From contig CADBGN010000003.1 of the NCBI GenBank assembly GCA_902794155.1, positions 1 through 64,000 on the forward strand: a stretch of 64,000 nt of DNA, in the 5' to 3' direction. The number at the start of each line of letters is the position of its first letter. Position 1 is the stretch's first letter. A program made the position numbers and the translations under genes. Origin of the DNA: an uncultured Bacteroidia bacterium (GTDB lineage: Bacteria; Bacteroidota; Bacteroidia; Bacteroidales; F082). Shown one piece after another: positions 1-9,219 of the stretch. The notes under the pieces are model-generated. The model saw nothing but the letters and a program-made list of their open reading frames with translations, searched no databases and had not been told where the DNA came from.

Positions 1-897
1 GGGGGTGATGGCGTCGTAGATTTCGTGGTAAGTAAAAGGTTGGCGTTGCACGTCGGAGGCGAAGAAATAGCCGTAGCCGTTCTTGACATTGCCTCGCACG
101 TTGCCCGAGATGGTGGCGAACAGGCCCAGGCTCCAGTCGTCTTCGTTGAAGACATCCAACAGGAATGTGTAGAATTCGGGCGAGACCGAACAAGTGATGA
201 AAGTCTCGCTTTGGTCGAGATGATCTTCCGTGACATGATAGGAATACCAAAACAATCTGGCAGTAAACAGTGCCGAGAGCGACATATCGTTATGGACGAA
301 CGAAACGCATTCGATGCTGTCGATGGGGAAATCCTCCGGCTGACGGAAGGTCAGGCCGCAAATAACAGGCTGTTCTCCGACAGTGTAGATGTGTTTGTCA
401 AACTGGAATTCATGCGCCATCTTGCCCGATTGCATCTGATAACTCCTCACTTTTGTATGGTCCTTGATAATTGGGAGGTAATCCGTGTTGCCCAAAGGTG
501 TCAGATAGTCCTCGGCCGTGATGTCGCCCGTTGGCGTCTCGATGATGAGTTTGTAGGTCTTGCCCGCCTCTCCTTTGAAGGGTTGCTCCGAAACGAAAAC
601 CATGCTGCTACGGTCAACTGCCTTTTCCATATAAGGAATCGTGTCGTTGCCGCAAAGCACGAAAACGCGGTTGATTTCAGGCAAAACAGCTTGGTTGTCG
701 CCCCATTGATGCACAGGTGAAATGGTGACGCGGTGCTGGCGCATCTCGGTAGTCACATTGCCAAACACGGCGACGGTGCCGTTTAAGACCTCGCCATCCG
801 GCTGATTGAAACTGTTGATGTCAACTTCATCGATTCGGCTGCAGGAAGCGATAATTAAAGCAGCCAAGAAGAATAAAACAAATTTGCAAACTCTCAT
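1..897 (-). CDS. DUF4249 family lipoprotein (3' end cut by window edge)
   Basis: The minus-strand frame is open from the ATG at 897 to the first base (299 codons, no stop), so only the very C-terminus is missing. The N-terminus is a lipoprotein signal with a lipobox ending IIASC, cleaved before Cys19. The body is beta-rich, and the last visible residues (NGYGYFFASDV) resemble the Gly-Tyr-rich end of DUF4249 proteins. In Bacteroidota these outer-membrane lipoproteins usually sit directly downstream of a TonB-dependent receptor gene. Nothing TonB-like lies upstream here: the ATPase gene starts its own unit. Role inferred: surface accessory protein for uptake or binding, ligand unknown. Confidence 0.8.
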   Translation of the reverse strand, partial: MRVCKFVLFFLAALIIASCSRIDEVDINSFNQPDGEVLNGTVAVFGNVTTEMRQHRVTISPVHQWGDNQAVLPEINRVFVLCGNDTIPYMEKAVDRSSMVFVSEQPFKGEAGKTYKLIIETPTGDITAEDYLTPLGNTDYLPIIKDHTKVRSYQMQSGKMAHEFQFDKHIYTVGEQPVICGLTFRQPEDFPIDSIECVSFVHNDMSLSALFTARLFWYSYHVTEDHLDQSETFITCSVSPEFYTFLLDVFNEDDWSLGLFATISGNVRGNVKNGYGYFFASDVQRQPFTYHEIYDAITP

Positions 898-1063
898 TAT
901 GATTATTATTTGGTTGTTTACAATTTAATTTCTAATACTTTCAACGATCAACGGAAATATTTATTGCCCCACTTCGTAATCCAGATAACACTAGGTATGC
1001 ATAACGAAAACCACCTTAACCTCACTTATCAGTGGTTCAAACTTCGGGACGCCTCTCAGTTTC

Positions 1064-2179
1064 CTATTTTTTATTCAGCCAATAATAAAGGAAATAATCA
1101 TAGATAAAATATCTCCCTTCGCTGTTTGTAACGATGTCTTTTTCCTGCAAGGCATTCAGGCTTCTTTGGACTGAACTAGCTGACGTGAGATGATACTTTT
1201 TAATGAACTCTCCGCTTGTGGGTTGGACGTTCTTTCCCGAATGCGCCAATGCTATAAGCAGGGCCTTTTGCCTTGCTGAAAGTCGTGCCAGCAGATCCTG
1301 ATAGGTGTCGTCTTTCTCGTCAATGGCTTGGTTGATAGCCATCTCAACTTCCTTGATGGTACAAAGCTTGTTAGGTTCAGCTATCGCATAAAGCTCATTA
1401 CATATTTTCTGGATATACCATGTGGTGCCCTCGAATTTCTCGTAGATATACTGGATGGCCTCTGGGACAATTTGCAATCCGCCCTGCTCGAAATGGTAGG
1501 TGATAAACTTGGAATACGAGTCAAGTGGTATTGGCTTGAGCGACATAGTGGATGCGCTTTGGTAGAAAGGCCTGGCAGGTGACGAAAACATCTCGCCCAT
1601 CATATGGCGCTTGGAGCCAGAGAACACGAACCATGCATTATTGCAGTCTTGGATATAGGTTCGCAAAAGAGCCTCTACGTTTTGTTCTGGATAATCCATA
1701 ATTGTCTGGAACTCATCAATAGCCACTATGCAAGGTTTGTCTGCCGAATTTAGATATTGAAATATCTCGTCAAGCGAAGTTTTCGGCGTTTGGATATCAC
1801 CCAATTCCAGATTCCAACTCGGTTGCCCAAAAGCATCAAGTGAAATACCCGTTCGTAAAGAGCCTGCTATACGCACAAAACGCTCCCATGCTTTCCGCTC
1901 TTTCGATTTTAGTACCGTAAGAATGGAACGGCCCAATTCATAAATCAATTCGGCAAGAGATTTTGTGGCATAGATGTCGACTACAAATAGATAATAATCC
2001 TTGAGTTCTTGTTGGGCAAAGCAATGACGTATCAGTCCGGTCTTTCCCATTCTTCTTGGTGACATCAAGGCAACATGGTTGCCATTCACCAACAATGATG
2101 TCAAACGCTTGGTCTCTTCCTCTCTGTCACAAAAATACTCAGGCCCATTATAGCCGTATGTCAGGAACGGATTTCTCAT
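1064..2179 (-). CDS. AAA-type predicted ATPase with C-terminal winged helix
   Basis: 371 residues from the start MRNPFLTYG. The P-loop is SPRRMGKTGL (Lys46, Thr47), Walker B is IVAIDEF (Asp155, Glu156), and the last ~70 residues look like a winged helix (YHLTSASSVQRSLNALQEK). This layout matches the archaeal-type ATPase family (PF01637, STAND-like), common and often multicopy in gut Bacteroidales and without a settled function. An in-frame ATG 14 codons upstream is less likely, because the candidate -7 box at 2199-2206 would then lie inside the coding region. It is monocistronic and divergent from the lamin-tail gene. Confidence 0.8.
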   Translation of the reverse strand: MRNPFLTYGYNGPEYFCDREEETKRLTSLLVNGNHVALMSPRRMGKTGLIRHCFAQQELKDYYLFVVDIYATKSLAELIYELGRSILTVLKSKERKAWERFVRIAGSLRTGISLDAFGQPSWNLELGDIQTPKTSLDEIFQYLNSADKPCIVAIDEFQTIMDYPEQNVEALLRTYIQDCNNAWFVFSGSKRHMMGEMFSSPARPFYQSASTMSLKPIPLDSYSKFITYHFEQGGLQIVPEAIQYIYEKFEGTTWYIQKICNELYAIAEPNKLCTIKEVEMAINQAIDEKDDTYQDLLARLSARQKALLIALAHSGKNVQPTSGEFIKKYHLTSASSVQRSLNALQEKDIVTNSEGRYFIYDYFLYYWLNKK

Positions 2180-2198
2180 TTTTGCACAATTTAGGCTG

Positions 2199-2206
2199 CA
2201 AAAATA
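2199..2206 (-). promoter_or_regulatory. -7 box (TATTTTTG on minus strand)
   Basis: It matches the Bacteroidota TAnnTTTG -7 element 20 bp upstream of the ATPase ATG at 2179. It is the reason for preferring that start. Confidence 0.5.
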
Positions 2207-2276
2207 ACAAGAATTATTCAATTATACAAATTTGCGTAACGCTTTTTTGTATAACAGCGAACATTTCGATTGTTTT

Positions 2277-2308
2277 TTTGTCACAATCCACAAAAACTCC
2301 TATCTTTG
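2277..2308 (+). promoter_or_regulatory. Bacteroidota promoter TTTG-N20-TATCTTTG
   Basis: TTTG at 2277-2280 and TATCTTTG at 2301-2308 are 20 bp apart, the expected spacing of the -33 and -7 elements. The box lies 23 bp before the ATG of the lamin-tail protein. Confidence 0.65.
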
Positions 2309-2331
2309 TCCTCTCCTAAATTGCTAATGCC

Positions 2332-4911
2332 ATGAAAAAGATACTCTTACTGCTGCTTTTGCTGCCTTTGTCTCTCTTCGCCCAAGTCACCGACGACTTC
2401 TCCGACGGCGACTTCACCCAAAACCCCACTTGGTCGGGGACGACGGAGCAATATATGGTGAACAACAGCAAACAATTACAACTCAACGCGGAAGGTGAGG
2501 GCACAGCCTACCTTTCCTTGTCCATCACGGAGTACGAGACGATGGAATGGCAGTTTTGGATTCGGGAAGCCTTTGCACCATCTGGCAACAACTATTCCGA
2601 CGTTTGGCTCAGTGCCGATAACACCGACCTGTCGCAAGTTACACAAGGCTATTTCCTCCGCTTCGGCGAAGGCGGCAGCAACGATGCCATCACCTTATTC
2701 CGAAAGGATGCCGACGGACAACAGCAAATCTGTCGCGGCACGGAAGGCGCCATCGCGGCATCGTTCGCAGTCTCCGTCAAAGTCACCTGCGATCGCGAAG
2801 GCAATTGGATGATTCAGACATGCTACGACAATTCGGGTATTTATCTCATTGAGGCACAAGGGGCGGACGACACTTACGGTCGTGGCGGCTACTTCGGCTT
2901 TTGGTCCAAGTTCACATCCAGCAACGCCACGAAAATCTATTTCGACAATATCTATGTCGGTCCTCGCATCGTCGACCACGAACCACCCCAACTCCTGACT
3001 TGCGAGGTGTTGGATGTGATGCATCTGCAACTCTCCTTCAATGAAGCGCTGAATGAGACGACAGCACTCAACACATCCAATTATTCGGTGGATAATGGCT
3101 TGGGTAGTCCGGTGTCGGTCAGCTTCGGCATCAATCTAGCTCAAGTGGTCTTGGAGTTCGAACGCGAAATCGGCAACGGTATTAATTACACACTGACCGT
3201 CAGCGGCATCAAAGACCTATGGAACAATATGATGGAGCCGACAACCCTGGCCTTTTCCATCTACGAAGCCTCGGAATACGATATTGTCATCAACGAGATT
3301 ATGGCGGATCCGAATCCCGTGGTGGGTTTGCCCGAATGGGAGTATGTGGAGCTCTACAACACCACTGAGTTTGGCATCGACTTGAAAGACTGGCAGATAC
3401 AAATTGGCTCAAACGACAATACCTTTGGCAACTTTGTATTCGCCCCGCATGGCTATGTCATCCTTTGCCACAACGATGCCGTTTCCGAACTGCGCCAATA
3501 TGGCGACTGCATCGGCTTCAGCTCTTTTTCGGTGGGCAATAGCTCCTCGGCGATGTACCTCTACAGCAAAGCTGGCATTTTGATTTCTCGCATCAACTTC
3601 AGCAACACTTGGTATCACGACTCCGACAAGGCCAACGGAGGCTGGTCGGTAGAGCAAATCGACCCGCTGAACCCTTGCGCAGGTGCCTCCAATTGGACAG
3701 CCTCCATGGATGCCTCGGGTGGCACGCCAGGCCGCATTAATTCGGTGAATGGCGAGAACAATGTGGCACCCAAAGTGGAGCGCGTGAGCATGTTCGGCAA
3801 CCAAATCGTCCAATTGTGGTTCGACCAACAGATGAATGCTGCCGACCTTCTTGAAACGCAACACTTCCTTGTGGAAGAGACGAATGAGCATCCCCAGCAG
3901 ACGGTCATTAATCCCATGGATGGCACCTACGTGGAGCTCCAATTCGACCGTGGATTCGAGCAAGGTTTGGTCTATACATTGGTTATTAATGGTGTGACCA
4001 ACTGCGTGGGTACGACCATTGAAGCTGACACCCGCGTGCAGTTCGGCATCCCGAACAACATCGCCGAAGGCGAAATCCTCATTAATGAAATCCTCTTCGA
4101 TCCCATTTCACCAGGCGTGGACTATGTGGAACTTTACAACAACACTGACAAGACCTTCGACCTCAGCGCTCTGATGCTCGGCGTCATCAAGGAGAGCTTT
4201 CCCAATCCTGCCGATACGACCTTGAAGGAAATCACGGCTGACAGCCGTCTGTTCCTGCCCAAAAGTTATGTTTTGCTTTCCACCAACAGCGAAATTGTAG
4301 GCCAACAATACGACTGCCCGACGGACAACTTCGTGCAAATGGCATCCTTCCCGAGCTATGCCAACGCAGGCGGTACGGCCATCTTGTTGGGCAAGGACGG
4401 CACAGTGGTTGACCAGATGACATTCTCCGAGAAGATGCACTATTCATTGCTCAAGGTCACGAAGGGCGTTTCTTTGGAACGCGTCGCCTTCGACCAGCCT
4501 TCCATGGATGCCAACAACTGGCATTCCGCCACCGAAAGCGTGCATTTCGGTACGCCAGGCTACGAGAACTCGATGATGCAGAGCGCCGAGCCTTCTAACG
4601 ATGAGATTTCCATCAGCCCCGACATCTTCTCGCCCGACGGTGACGGCTTCGACGACGCCTGTTTCATCAACTACCATTTCGATGAGGCGGGCTATACAAT
4701 GAACATCTACATCTTCAATGTGGCAGGACAATTAATCCGTCACTTGGCCAAAGGCGAGCTGGTGGGGCAGGAGGGCAGCGTCCTTTGGAACGGCCTTGAC
4801 AACAACGGCAACAAGGTCCCCATTGGCGTCTATGTCGCCGTGACCGAGGTCTTCAATTTCGATGGCAAGGTTAAACAATTCAAAAATGCAATCGTCGTCG
4901 GAACACGCTAA
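2332..4911 (+). CDS. Secreted lamin-tail-domain protein with FlgD-like C-terminal domain
   Basis: 859 residues with a Sec signal peptide (MKKILLLLLLLPLSLFAQ). The parts in order are an N-terminal beta-sandwich (~20-215), an SbsA-like Ig domain (~218-310), lamin-tail domain 1 (from ~317, DIVINEIMADPNP...YVELYN), a second Ig-like domain (~480-575), lamin-tail domain 2 (from ~578, EILINEILFDP...YVELYN), and a C-terminal domain (from ~759) beginning FSPDGDGFDD with WNGLDNNGNKVPIGVYVA. That last domain resembles FlgD/CHU-like C-terminal domains of secreted Bacteroidota proteins, so export by T9SS is likely but inferred. It carries no enzymatic motif. A role in adhesion or surface structure is plausible. 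Confidence 0.8.
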   Translation: MKKILLLLLLLPLSLFAQVTDDFSDGDFTQNPTWSGTTEQYMVNNSKQLQLNAEGEGTAYLSLSITEYETMEWQFWIREAFAPSGNNYSDVWLSADNTDLSQVTQGYFLRFGEGGSNDAITLFRKDADGQQQICRGTEGAIAASFAVSVKVTCDREGNWMIQTCYDNSGIYLIEAQGADDTYGRGGYFGFWSKFTSSNATKIYFDNIYVGPRIVDHEPPQLLTCEVLDVMHLQLSFNEALNETTALNTSNYSVDNGLGSPVSVSFGINLAQVVLEFEREIGNGINYTLTVSGIKDLWNNMMEPTTLAFSIYEASEYDIVINEIMADPNPVVGLPEWEYVELYNTTEFGIDLKDWQIQIGSNDNTFGNFVFAPHGYVILCHNDAVSELRQYGDCIGFSSFSVGNSSSAMYLYSKAGILISRINFSNTWYHDSDKANGGWSVEQIDPLNPCAGASNWTASMDASGGTPGRINSVNGENNVAPKVERVSMFGNQIVQLWFDQQMNAADLLETQHFLVEETNEHPQQTVINPMDGTYVELQFDRGFEQGLVYTLVINGVTNCVGTTIEADTRVQFGIPNNIAEGEILINEILFDPISPGVDYVELYNNTDKTFDLSALMLGVIKESFPNPADTTLKEITADSRLFLPKSYVLLSTNSEIVGQQYDCPTDNFVQMASFPSYANAGGTAILLGKDGTVVDQMTFSEKMHYSLLKVTKGVSLERVAFDQPSMDANNWHSATESVHFGTPGYENSMMQSAEPSNDEISISPDIFSPDGDGFDDACFINYHFDEAGYTMNIYIFNVAGQLIRHLAKGELVGQEGSVLWNGLDNNGNKVPIGVYVAVTEVFNFDGKVKQFKNAIVVGTR

Positions 4912-4914
4912 TCT

Positions 4915-4942
4915 GTAGAGGCGGTGCATGCACCGCCTCTAC
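4915..4942. repeat. Perfect 28-bp palindrome, GTAGAG...CTCTAC family
   Basis: The left arm GTAGAGGCGGTGCA is followed directly by its reverse complement. It begins 3 bp after the lamin-tail stop codon and is followed by TCCGTGAAAATCCGTG, another sequence that looks like a dispersed repeat. Two relatives lie at 22520-22547 and 22559-22586. It may end transcription, but no T-tract follows. Confidence 0.85.
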
Positions 4943-4981
4943 CATATTTCCGTGAAAATCCGTGTTCAAAAAAAACCGTCC

Positions 4982-5692
4982 TTACATATCCATATTCGAC
5001 TGCGCCACAATTTGTTTCGTGTCAGGATTGAAGGCAGTCAAATTACCTAGTCCGGGTTTGTCAGTCACGAAGACGCCGTTATCCAAGGCGATGAAATCAT
5101 AATTTTCGTTTTGCTCAATGACCATGTTCATGAAACTATAGTCAACGGGGATATGGCCATGGATAATCTTCTTACCATGCGACTTGTTAAAGTCAACCTT
5201 AAATTTACGTGTCCACATCATGCTTCTTGTGTCTTCAAACGGGTCGGCAATGTTGAAGTTCATGCCAGCATGTACGAGGATGTATTCTTCCAGTTCCACG
5301 TAGGGCAGACAGGCGTTCATCCAATCAATATACAATTGCGGAATTTCGCGCGGATGTTTTACCCCGAAACTCTCTAAGGTGGCCTTGGCACCTACGGCTT
5401 CCCATTCTTTTTGCTCTGGATGCTTGCCGCCAAAGAATTTCTTCTTTTGGTCGGCGGTAAAAGCCTTCACGCACATGTCCTCGTGGTTGCCTTTAAGGAG
5501 AAGTACGTTGTATTCTTCTTTCTGCAGATGCATTAGGTAGTCAATGACGCCTTTACCGTCAGGACCGCGATCGATATAGTCGCCCAAGAAGTAGATTTGG
5601 TCGTTTTTTGTCACCTTGAGCATGTTTTCAAGGAGTACCTTCAAGGTTTTTGCGCAACCATGAATATCGGGAATAATCCAACGTTGTGACAT
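4982..5692 (-). CDS. PPP-type metallophosphoesterase (serine/threonine phosphatase-like)
   Basis: 236 residues with the three calcineurin-like signatures in order: PDIHGC near the N-terminus (the first metal ligands, usually GDxHG), GDYIDRG and GNHE. Further histidines (VHAGMN, HGHIPV) complete the two-metal site. Its length and motifs fit bacterial PrpA/B-like or diadenosine-tetraphosphatase-like enzymes; the substrate cannot be read from sequence. The ATG overlaps the stop codon of the upstream PlsC gene by one base (TAATG), so the two are probably translated from one message. Confidence 0.88.
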   Translation of the reverse strand: MSQRWIIPDIHGCAKTLKVLLENMLKVTKNDQIYFLGDYIDRGPDGKGVIDYLMHLQKEEYNVLLLKGNHEDMCVKAFTADQKKKFFGGKHPEQKEWEAVGAKATLESFGVKHPREIPQLYIDWMNACLPYVELEEYILVHAGMNFNIADPFEDTRSMMWTRKFKVDFNKSHGKKIIHGHIPVDYSFMNMVIEQNENYDFIALDNGVFVTDKPGLGNLTAFNPDTKQIVAQSNMDM

Positions 5693-6981
5693 TAGAATAA
5701 GTTGTTAAGGTTTAGTGATTTAAATTCGTCTCGTAAGTGTTTTTTAAGACTCCAACGCACGTCGGAAATCCAACGGCGGAACAACTCGTTGTAATCGACG
5801 AACATAGAGTAGGAGAAGAAGAGCAGCGCAGTGCCGCCTAATGCCCAATACCATGGCAGGTTGCAGAACATGACGATGGTGCCCGCGATAAAGACGATGG
5901 GGAAGAGCACAAACCTGACGCCAAAGCTGACCGTGTTGCTGAAGGCCGGGTCTTTCAGTCGGCTGCGGATGATCCATGTGGTGAGCCACACAGGTAAGTT
6001 GACTGCAGCCGAGGCCAAATAATAGGGCAACAAAAGGACGAGCGTTGCAAACATCCACAGTGAGTTGAATATAGGGCGTTTCTTAGCCACCGACATTACC
6101 GAGACTTTCTCTTTGAGGCGATGTTTGGAGAACTCCATGACACGTTCAAACAGTTTCTTGGCTTCTTCGGGCTTTTCTTCCTTGTATTTCAACACTTTCT
6201 CGACCGTAGCGCGGTTGCGCAGCATCTTCTTGTAAAGGCTTCCAGCACGTTTCTCATTTTTCATCTTCACAATTTCCCAAATGGCGTCATAGTCTTCATT
6301 GTCAGGAATATAGGTGAAAAGTTTGGAGATTTCTTCGTGGAGTTTGTCTTTGAGCAGATTAATGTTGGCGGCTTCGTTTTCCTCGGTGGTGTTCTTGAAG
6401 AATTCGGTCACGTTGATGGGCTCACCGAAGTTGATCATCGCCGTGGAGCGAAAACGGAAGTAATCGCCGTATTCGATGGCCGTGGGGATAATATAAACGG
6501 GGTTTTTGTCGCCGAACTGCTTGTTGGCATCGACAGCGATGTGGAAAAGTCCCTTACCCATGCGCATTAGCGAATGCTTAGTGCGGTGGGTGCCTTCGGG
6601 AAAGAGGTAGAGGTCGACATGGTCGTGGATGACGTCGACGGCCTTGTTGAGCGAGTCGTCGTTTTGGCGCACGGCTGCCACACCGTTGCGGATGCGGAAG
6701 ATGGGCAGGATGCGCATGAAATTCAATATCTTGGCCACAGCCGGATTCTTGAAGATGTCGCCTCGCGCAATGAACACTTTCCTAATGTTGTCGGCCGAAA
6801 GCAATACCAAGGCATCCATCAGTGTGTTGCTGTGGTTAACACCAAAAATCAAGGCACCACCCTTTGGGATGCGTTTCTTTCCGTGCACCTCAAACCTGCT
6901 GTACGCGCGTCGTGTGTGCCAGTTGACATAAGGCAACAAGAACGAGTACCAAAAATCAGGATCTTGTATTTTCTTGGCCAT
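5692..6981 (-). CDS. PlsC-type 1-acyl-glycerol-3-phosphate acyltransferase
   Basis: 429 residues from MAKKIQDPDFW. The acyltransferase motif NHSNTLMD (HX4D) lies near residue 60 and the second block LFPEGTHRT near 120. The C-terminal third adds several hydrophobic segments, which explains a length well above the ~240 residues of simple PlsC. It transfers acyl groups to lysophosphatidic acid or a related lysolipid at the inner membrane. The upstream alternative start (MLFARKN) is rejected because a -7 box lies at 7005-7012. It heads a two-gene operon with the phosphatase. Confidence 0.87.
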   Translation of the reverse strand: MAKKIQDPDFWYSFLLPYVNWHTRRAYSRFEVHGKKRIPKGGALIFGVNHSNTLMDALVLLSADNIRKVFIARGDIFKNPAVAKILNFMRILPIFRIRNGVAAVRQNDDSLNKAVDVIHDHVDLYLFPEGTHRTKHSLMRMGKGLFHIAVDANKQFGDKNPVYIIPTAIEYGDYFRFRSTAMINFGEPINVTEFFKNTTEENEAANINLLKDKLHEEISKLFTYIPDNEDYDAIWEIVKMKNEKRAGSLYKKMLRNRATVEKVLKYKEEKPEEAKKLFERVMEFSKHRLKEKVSVMSVAKKRPIFNSLWMFATLVLLLPYYLASAAVNLPVWLTTWIIRSRLKDPAFSNTVSFGVRFVLFPIVFIAGTIVMFCNLPWYWALGGTALLFFSYSMFVDYNELFRRWISDVRWSLKKHLRDEFKSLNLNNLF

Positions 6982-7004
6982 TCTAAGTGAGAAAAATAAG
7001 GCTG

Positions 7005-7012
7005 CAAAAGTA
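7005..7012 (-). promoter_or_regulatory. -7 box (TACTTTTG on minus strand)
   Basis: TAnnTTTG match 24 bp upstream of the PlsC ATG at 6981. No clear -33 partner was seen. Confidence 0.5.
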
Positions 7013-7091
7013 CATAATTTAGCAAAACGCCCCATGTTTTTTCTTGCAAATAACAAAATTTACTACTTTTACGGCCTCTAAGATGCACGAA

Positions 7092-8519
7092 ATGAAGATA
7101 AAATTACTTTCTATCCTCGGATTGTTGACGCTTGGCTTGGCATTTTTTTCATGCCACGACGAACCCGAAATCAAAGAGAATGAGCATGAGGTTCGCGACA
7201 CCTTGACGGTGATGCAACATGTGCTCGAAAATGGACGATTGCTTGCTGTGACCAATTGTGAAGTCATCAATTACAACACTGAAAAGGCAACGCCATCGGG
7301 CTTTGAATACGAGCTTTTGAGCGATTTCTGCAAAGACCGAGGCATCGAATTAGAGATGCTGGTCAATGAGAACCTCGACTCGTGCTTCATGCTTCTCGAC
7401 TCAGCTAAGGTCGACATAGTGGCCATTGGCGTCGGATCGAACAAGGACATGAAACGTCGATTTCTGCTTTCTGACCCCATCCTTAAACAGCGTAGCGTGT
7501 TGGTGCAACGCCTCCCTAAAGATTGGAACCAGATGTCGACAGCCAACGAGGTGGAGAACAAGTTACTGCGCTCCCCCGTCGACCTCGCAGGCAAGACCAT
7601 CCATCTGCCCCAAGGCAGCCATGAGGTGAAACTCTTGGAACATCTCTCCGATCAAATTGGCGACACCATCTACATCGTGGAATGCGACAGTCTCAATAGC
7701 GTTGATTTGGTGAAAGCTGTCGCCTCTGGATACATTGATTACACAGTTGTTGAGGAGTATGTGGCACGTATGGCTTCTATTGGATTGCGGAGTTTGGATA
7801 CGAAACTATTTGTCAGTGTCGAGCAACCTTTGTGTTGGGCCATCGCCAACCATGACGGCGACTCCTCCTTGCTCGTCGAGCTTAACAGCTGGATTGACGG
7901 CTTTGAGCAGCGTAATCTCAACCGCATCTTAGCCAAATATGTCAACCAGGCCAATGTCTTCTCTACCAAGAAGCTGTCAGGCGACCATATCTCTTTCTTC
8001 GATGATATCATCAAAAAGACTGCCAAGGAAATTGGATGGGATTGGCGTCTGCTGGCATCGCTCATCTATGAGGAATCGCATTTCAAGCTCGATCTTGAAA
8101 GCGAGAAAGGCGCCTTCGGCCTCATGCAACTCATGCCCGTGGTGATGGAGAAGTATGGCATTGACTACGATGCCACTCCCGCCGAGCAACTCCATGCAGG
8201 TGGCCAGCTCCTTAGCGATCTCAACCGTTGTCTCGAAGACAAAGTGACCGATAGCGCCGAAAGGGTGAAGTTTGTGTTGGCCGCCTACAATGCGGGATTG
8301 GGCAATGTGTATGATGCCCAGCGACTGGCGGAAAAATACGGCAAATACCCCGACGTTTGGGACGATAACGTCGACTTCTTCATCCTCAATAAGTCGAAAC
8401 CACAATATTACAACGACACTTGCTGCAAGGCGGGTTACCTGCGCGGCACCGAGACCTTCCGCTTCGTGCAGGAAATCCTCGACCGTTATTATCAATATCA
8501 AGCAACCTATAGTGAGTAA
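7092..8519 (+). CDS. mltF: MltF-like lytic transglycosylase lipoprotein
   Basis: 475 residues with a lipoprotein signal MKIKLLSILG... ending LAFFSC. The first half is a periplasmic solute-binding (SBP_bac_3) domain, with the typical FEYELLSDFCKDRGI and KVDIVAIGV segments. The second half is an SLT lytic transglycosylase domain: YEESHF with the catalytic Glu, GAFGLMQLMP, then AAYNAG. This two-domain order is that of membrane-bound murein transglycosylase F, which cleaves peptidoglycan to 1,6-anhydromuropeptides. A second ATG at 7083 is possible. A weak -7 box (TACTTTTA, 7064-7071) would leave that start almost leaderless, so 7092 is preferred. Confidence 0.87.
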   Translation: MKIKLLSILGLLTLGLAFFSCHDEPEIKENEHEVRDTLTVMQHVLENGRLLAVTNCEVINYNTEKATPSGFEYELLSDFCKDRGIELEMLVNENLDSCFMLLDSAKVDIVAIGVGSNKDMKRRFLLSDPILKQRSVLVQRLPKDWNQMSTANEVENKLLRSPVDLAGKTIHLPQGSHEVKLLEHLSDQIGDTIYIVECDSLNSVDLVKAVASGYIDYTVVEEYVARMASIGLRSLDTKLFVSVEQPLCWAIANHDGDSSLLVELNSWIDGFEQRNLNRILAKYVNQANVFSTKKLSGDHISFFDDIIKKTAKEIGWDWRLLASLIYEESHFKLDLESEKGAFGLMQLMPVVMEKYGIDYDATPAEQLHAGGQLLSDLNRCLEDKVTDSAERVKFVLAAYNAGLGNVYDAQRLAEKYGKYPDVWDDNVDFFILNKSKPQYYNDTCCKAGYLRGTETFRFVQEILDRYYQYQATYSE

Positions 8520-8525
8520 TTAATT

Positions 8526-8552
8526 GGGTCCCTGAGCCCGTCGAAGGGCCCG
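8526..8552. repeat. Dispersed palindrome, CCTGAGC..GTCGAAGG family (copy 1)
   Basis: Core CCTGAGCCCGTCGAAGG between the mltF-like gene and the barrel gene. Relatives lie at 46374-46399 and, inside dus, at 58475-58498. The imperfect dyad GGGTCCCT...AGGGCCCG could fold as a hairpin. Confidence 0.8.
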
Positions 8553-8569
8553 TTTCTGATTATAGTATT

Positions 8570-9217
8570 ATGAAAAAGATTATTTATCTAATGATTATAG
8601 GATTTTTATCCTTCTTCTCATTTAAAGCCAAAGCCCAATCCTTCAATGCCGGTCTCATCGCAGGCCCCACTTTTTGCCAGGTGGATGGCGACAGTTATTA
8701 TGGCTTTCATCAGTTAGGCTTTACTGCAGGTGCATATGCCAACTTGCCTTTGGACGATTATTTTGCAGCCCAAATGGAACTGAAATACTCACTGCTTGGC
8801 GCGCATTCGTCCGACAAGGAAGTGAATGAATATTATTATCCATCCTTTAGTTTACGGCTACATTATGCTGAGATTCCAATAATGCTGCAATACAACTTAG
8901 GCAATTTCCGCGTGAGCGGACGTTCTTTGGATTTCCTTACTTTGGAAGCGGGTATTAGTGCCGATGTTCGTCTGAGGGCCACCGAGGATACGGATGCCGA
9001 TTATCAGGTCACCACTTCGCGTTGGAATCCAATCTCAGCTACTGCCAATGCTGGTGTGCATGTCGCTTTCAATGACCATCTTGGGCTTGGTGCCCGCTTC
9101 ATGTATTCAGTGGTGCCTTGCCGATTCTCGCCTAATCCTGGTTGGTTCTTTAACCAGTATTACAACAAGGTGGTGCAGATTACGCTGACCTACAACATCA
9201 ACTCTCCCTTGAGATAA
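8570..9217 (+). CDS. Outer-membrane beta-barrel protein (porin-like)
   Basis: 215 residues. The signal peptide (MKKIIYLMIIGFLSFFSFKAKAQ) is followed by alternating beta strands, with FNAGLIAGPTFCQVDG at the start and VVQITLTYNI at the end, as in small eight-stranded outer-membrane barrels of Bacteroidota (the PorT/outer membrane beta-barrel group). No specific function can be assigned. It starts 50 bp after the lytic transglycosylase, with a palindromic repeat between them. Confidence 0.75.
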   Translation: MKKIIYLMIIGFLSFFSFKAKAQSFNAGLIAGPTFCQVDGDSYYGFHQLGFTAGAYANLPLDDYFAAQMELKYSLLGAHSSDKEVNEYYYPSFSLRLHYAEIPIMLQYNLGNFRVSGRSLDFLTLEAGISADVRLRATEDTDADYQVTTSRWNPISATANAGVHVAFNDHLGLGARFMYSVVPCRFSPNPGWFFNQYYNKVVQITLTYNINSPLR

Positions 9218-9219
9218 AG

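Noticed and set aside
25..720. Long plus-strand open frame across the window start
   Set aside because: It is antisense to the DUF4249 lipoprotein, whose signal peptide and conserved end are clear on the minus strand.
910..1107. 65-residue plus-strand frame between the DUF4249 and ATPase genes
   Set aside because: No promoter, no recognisable sequence, and it runs into the ATPase gene on the other strand.
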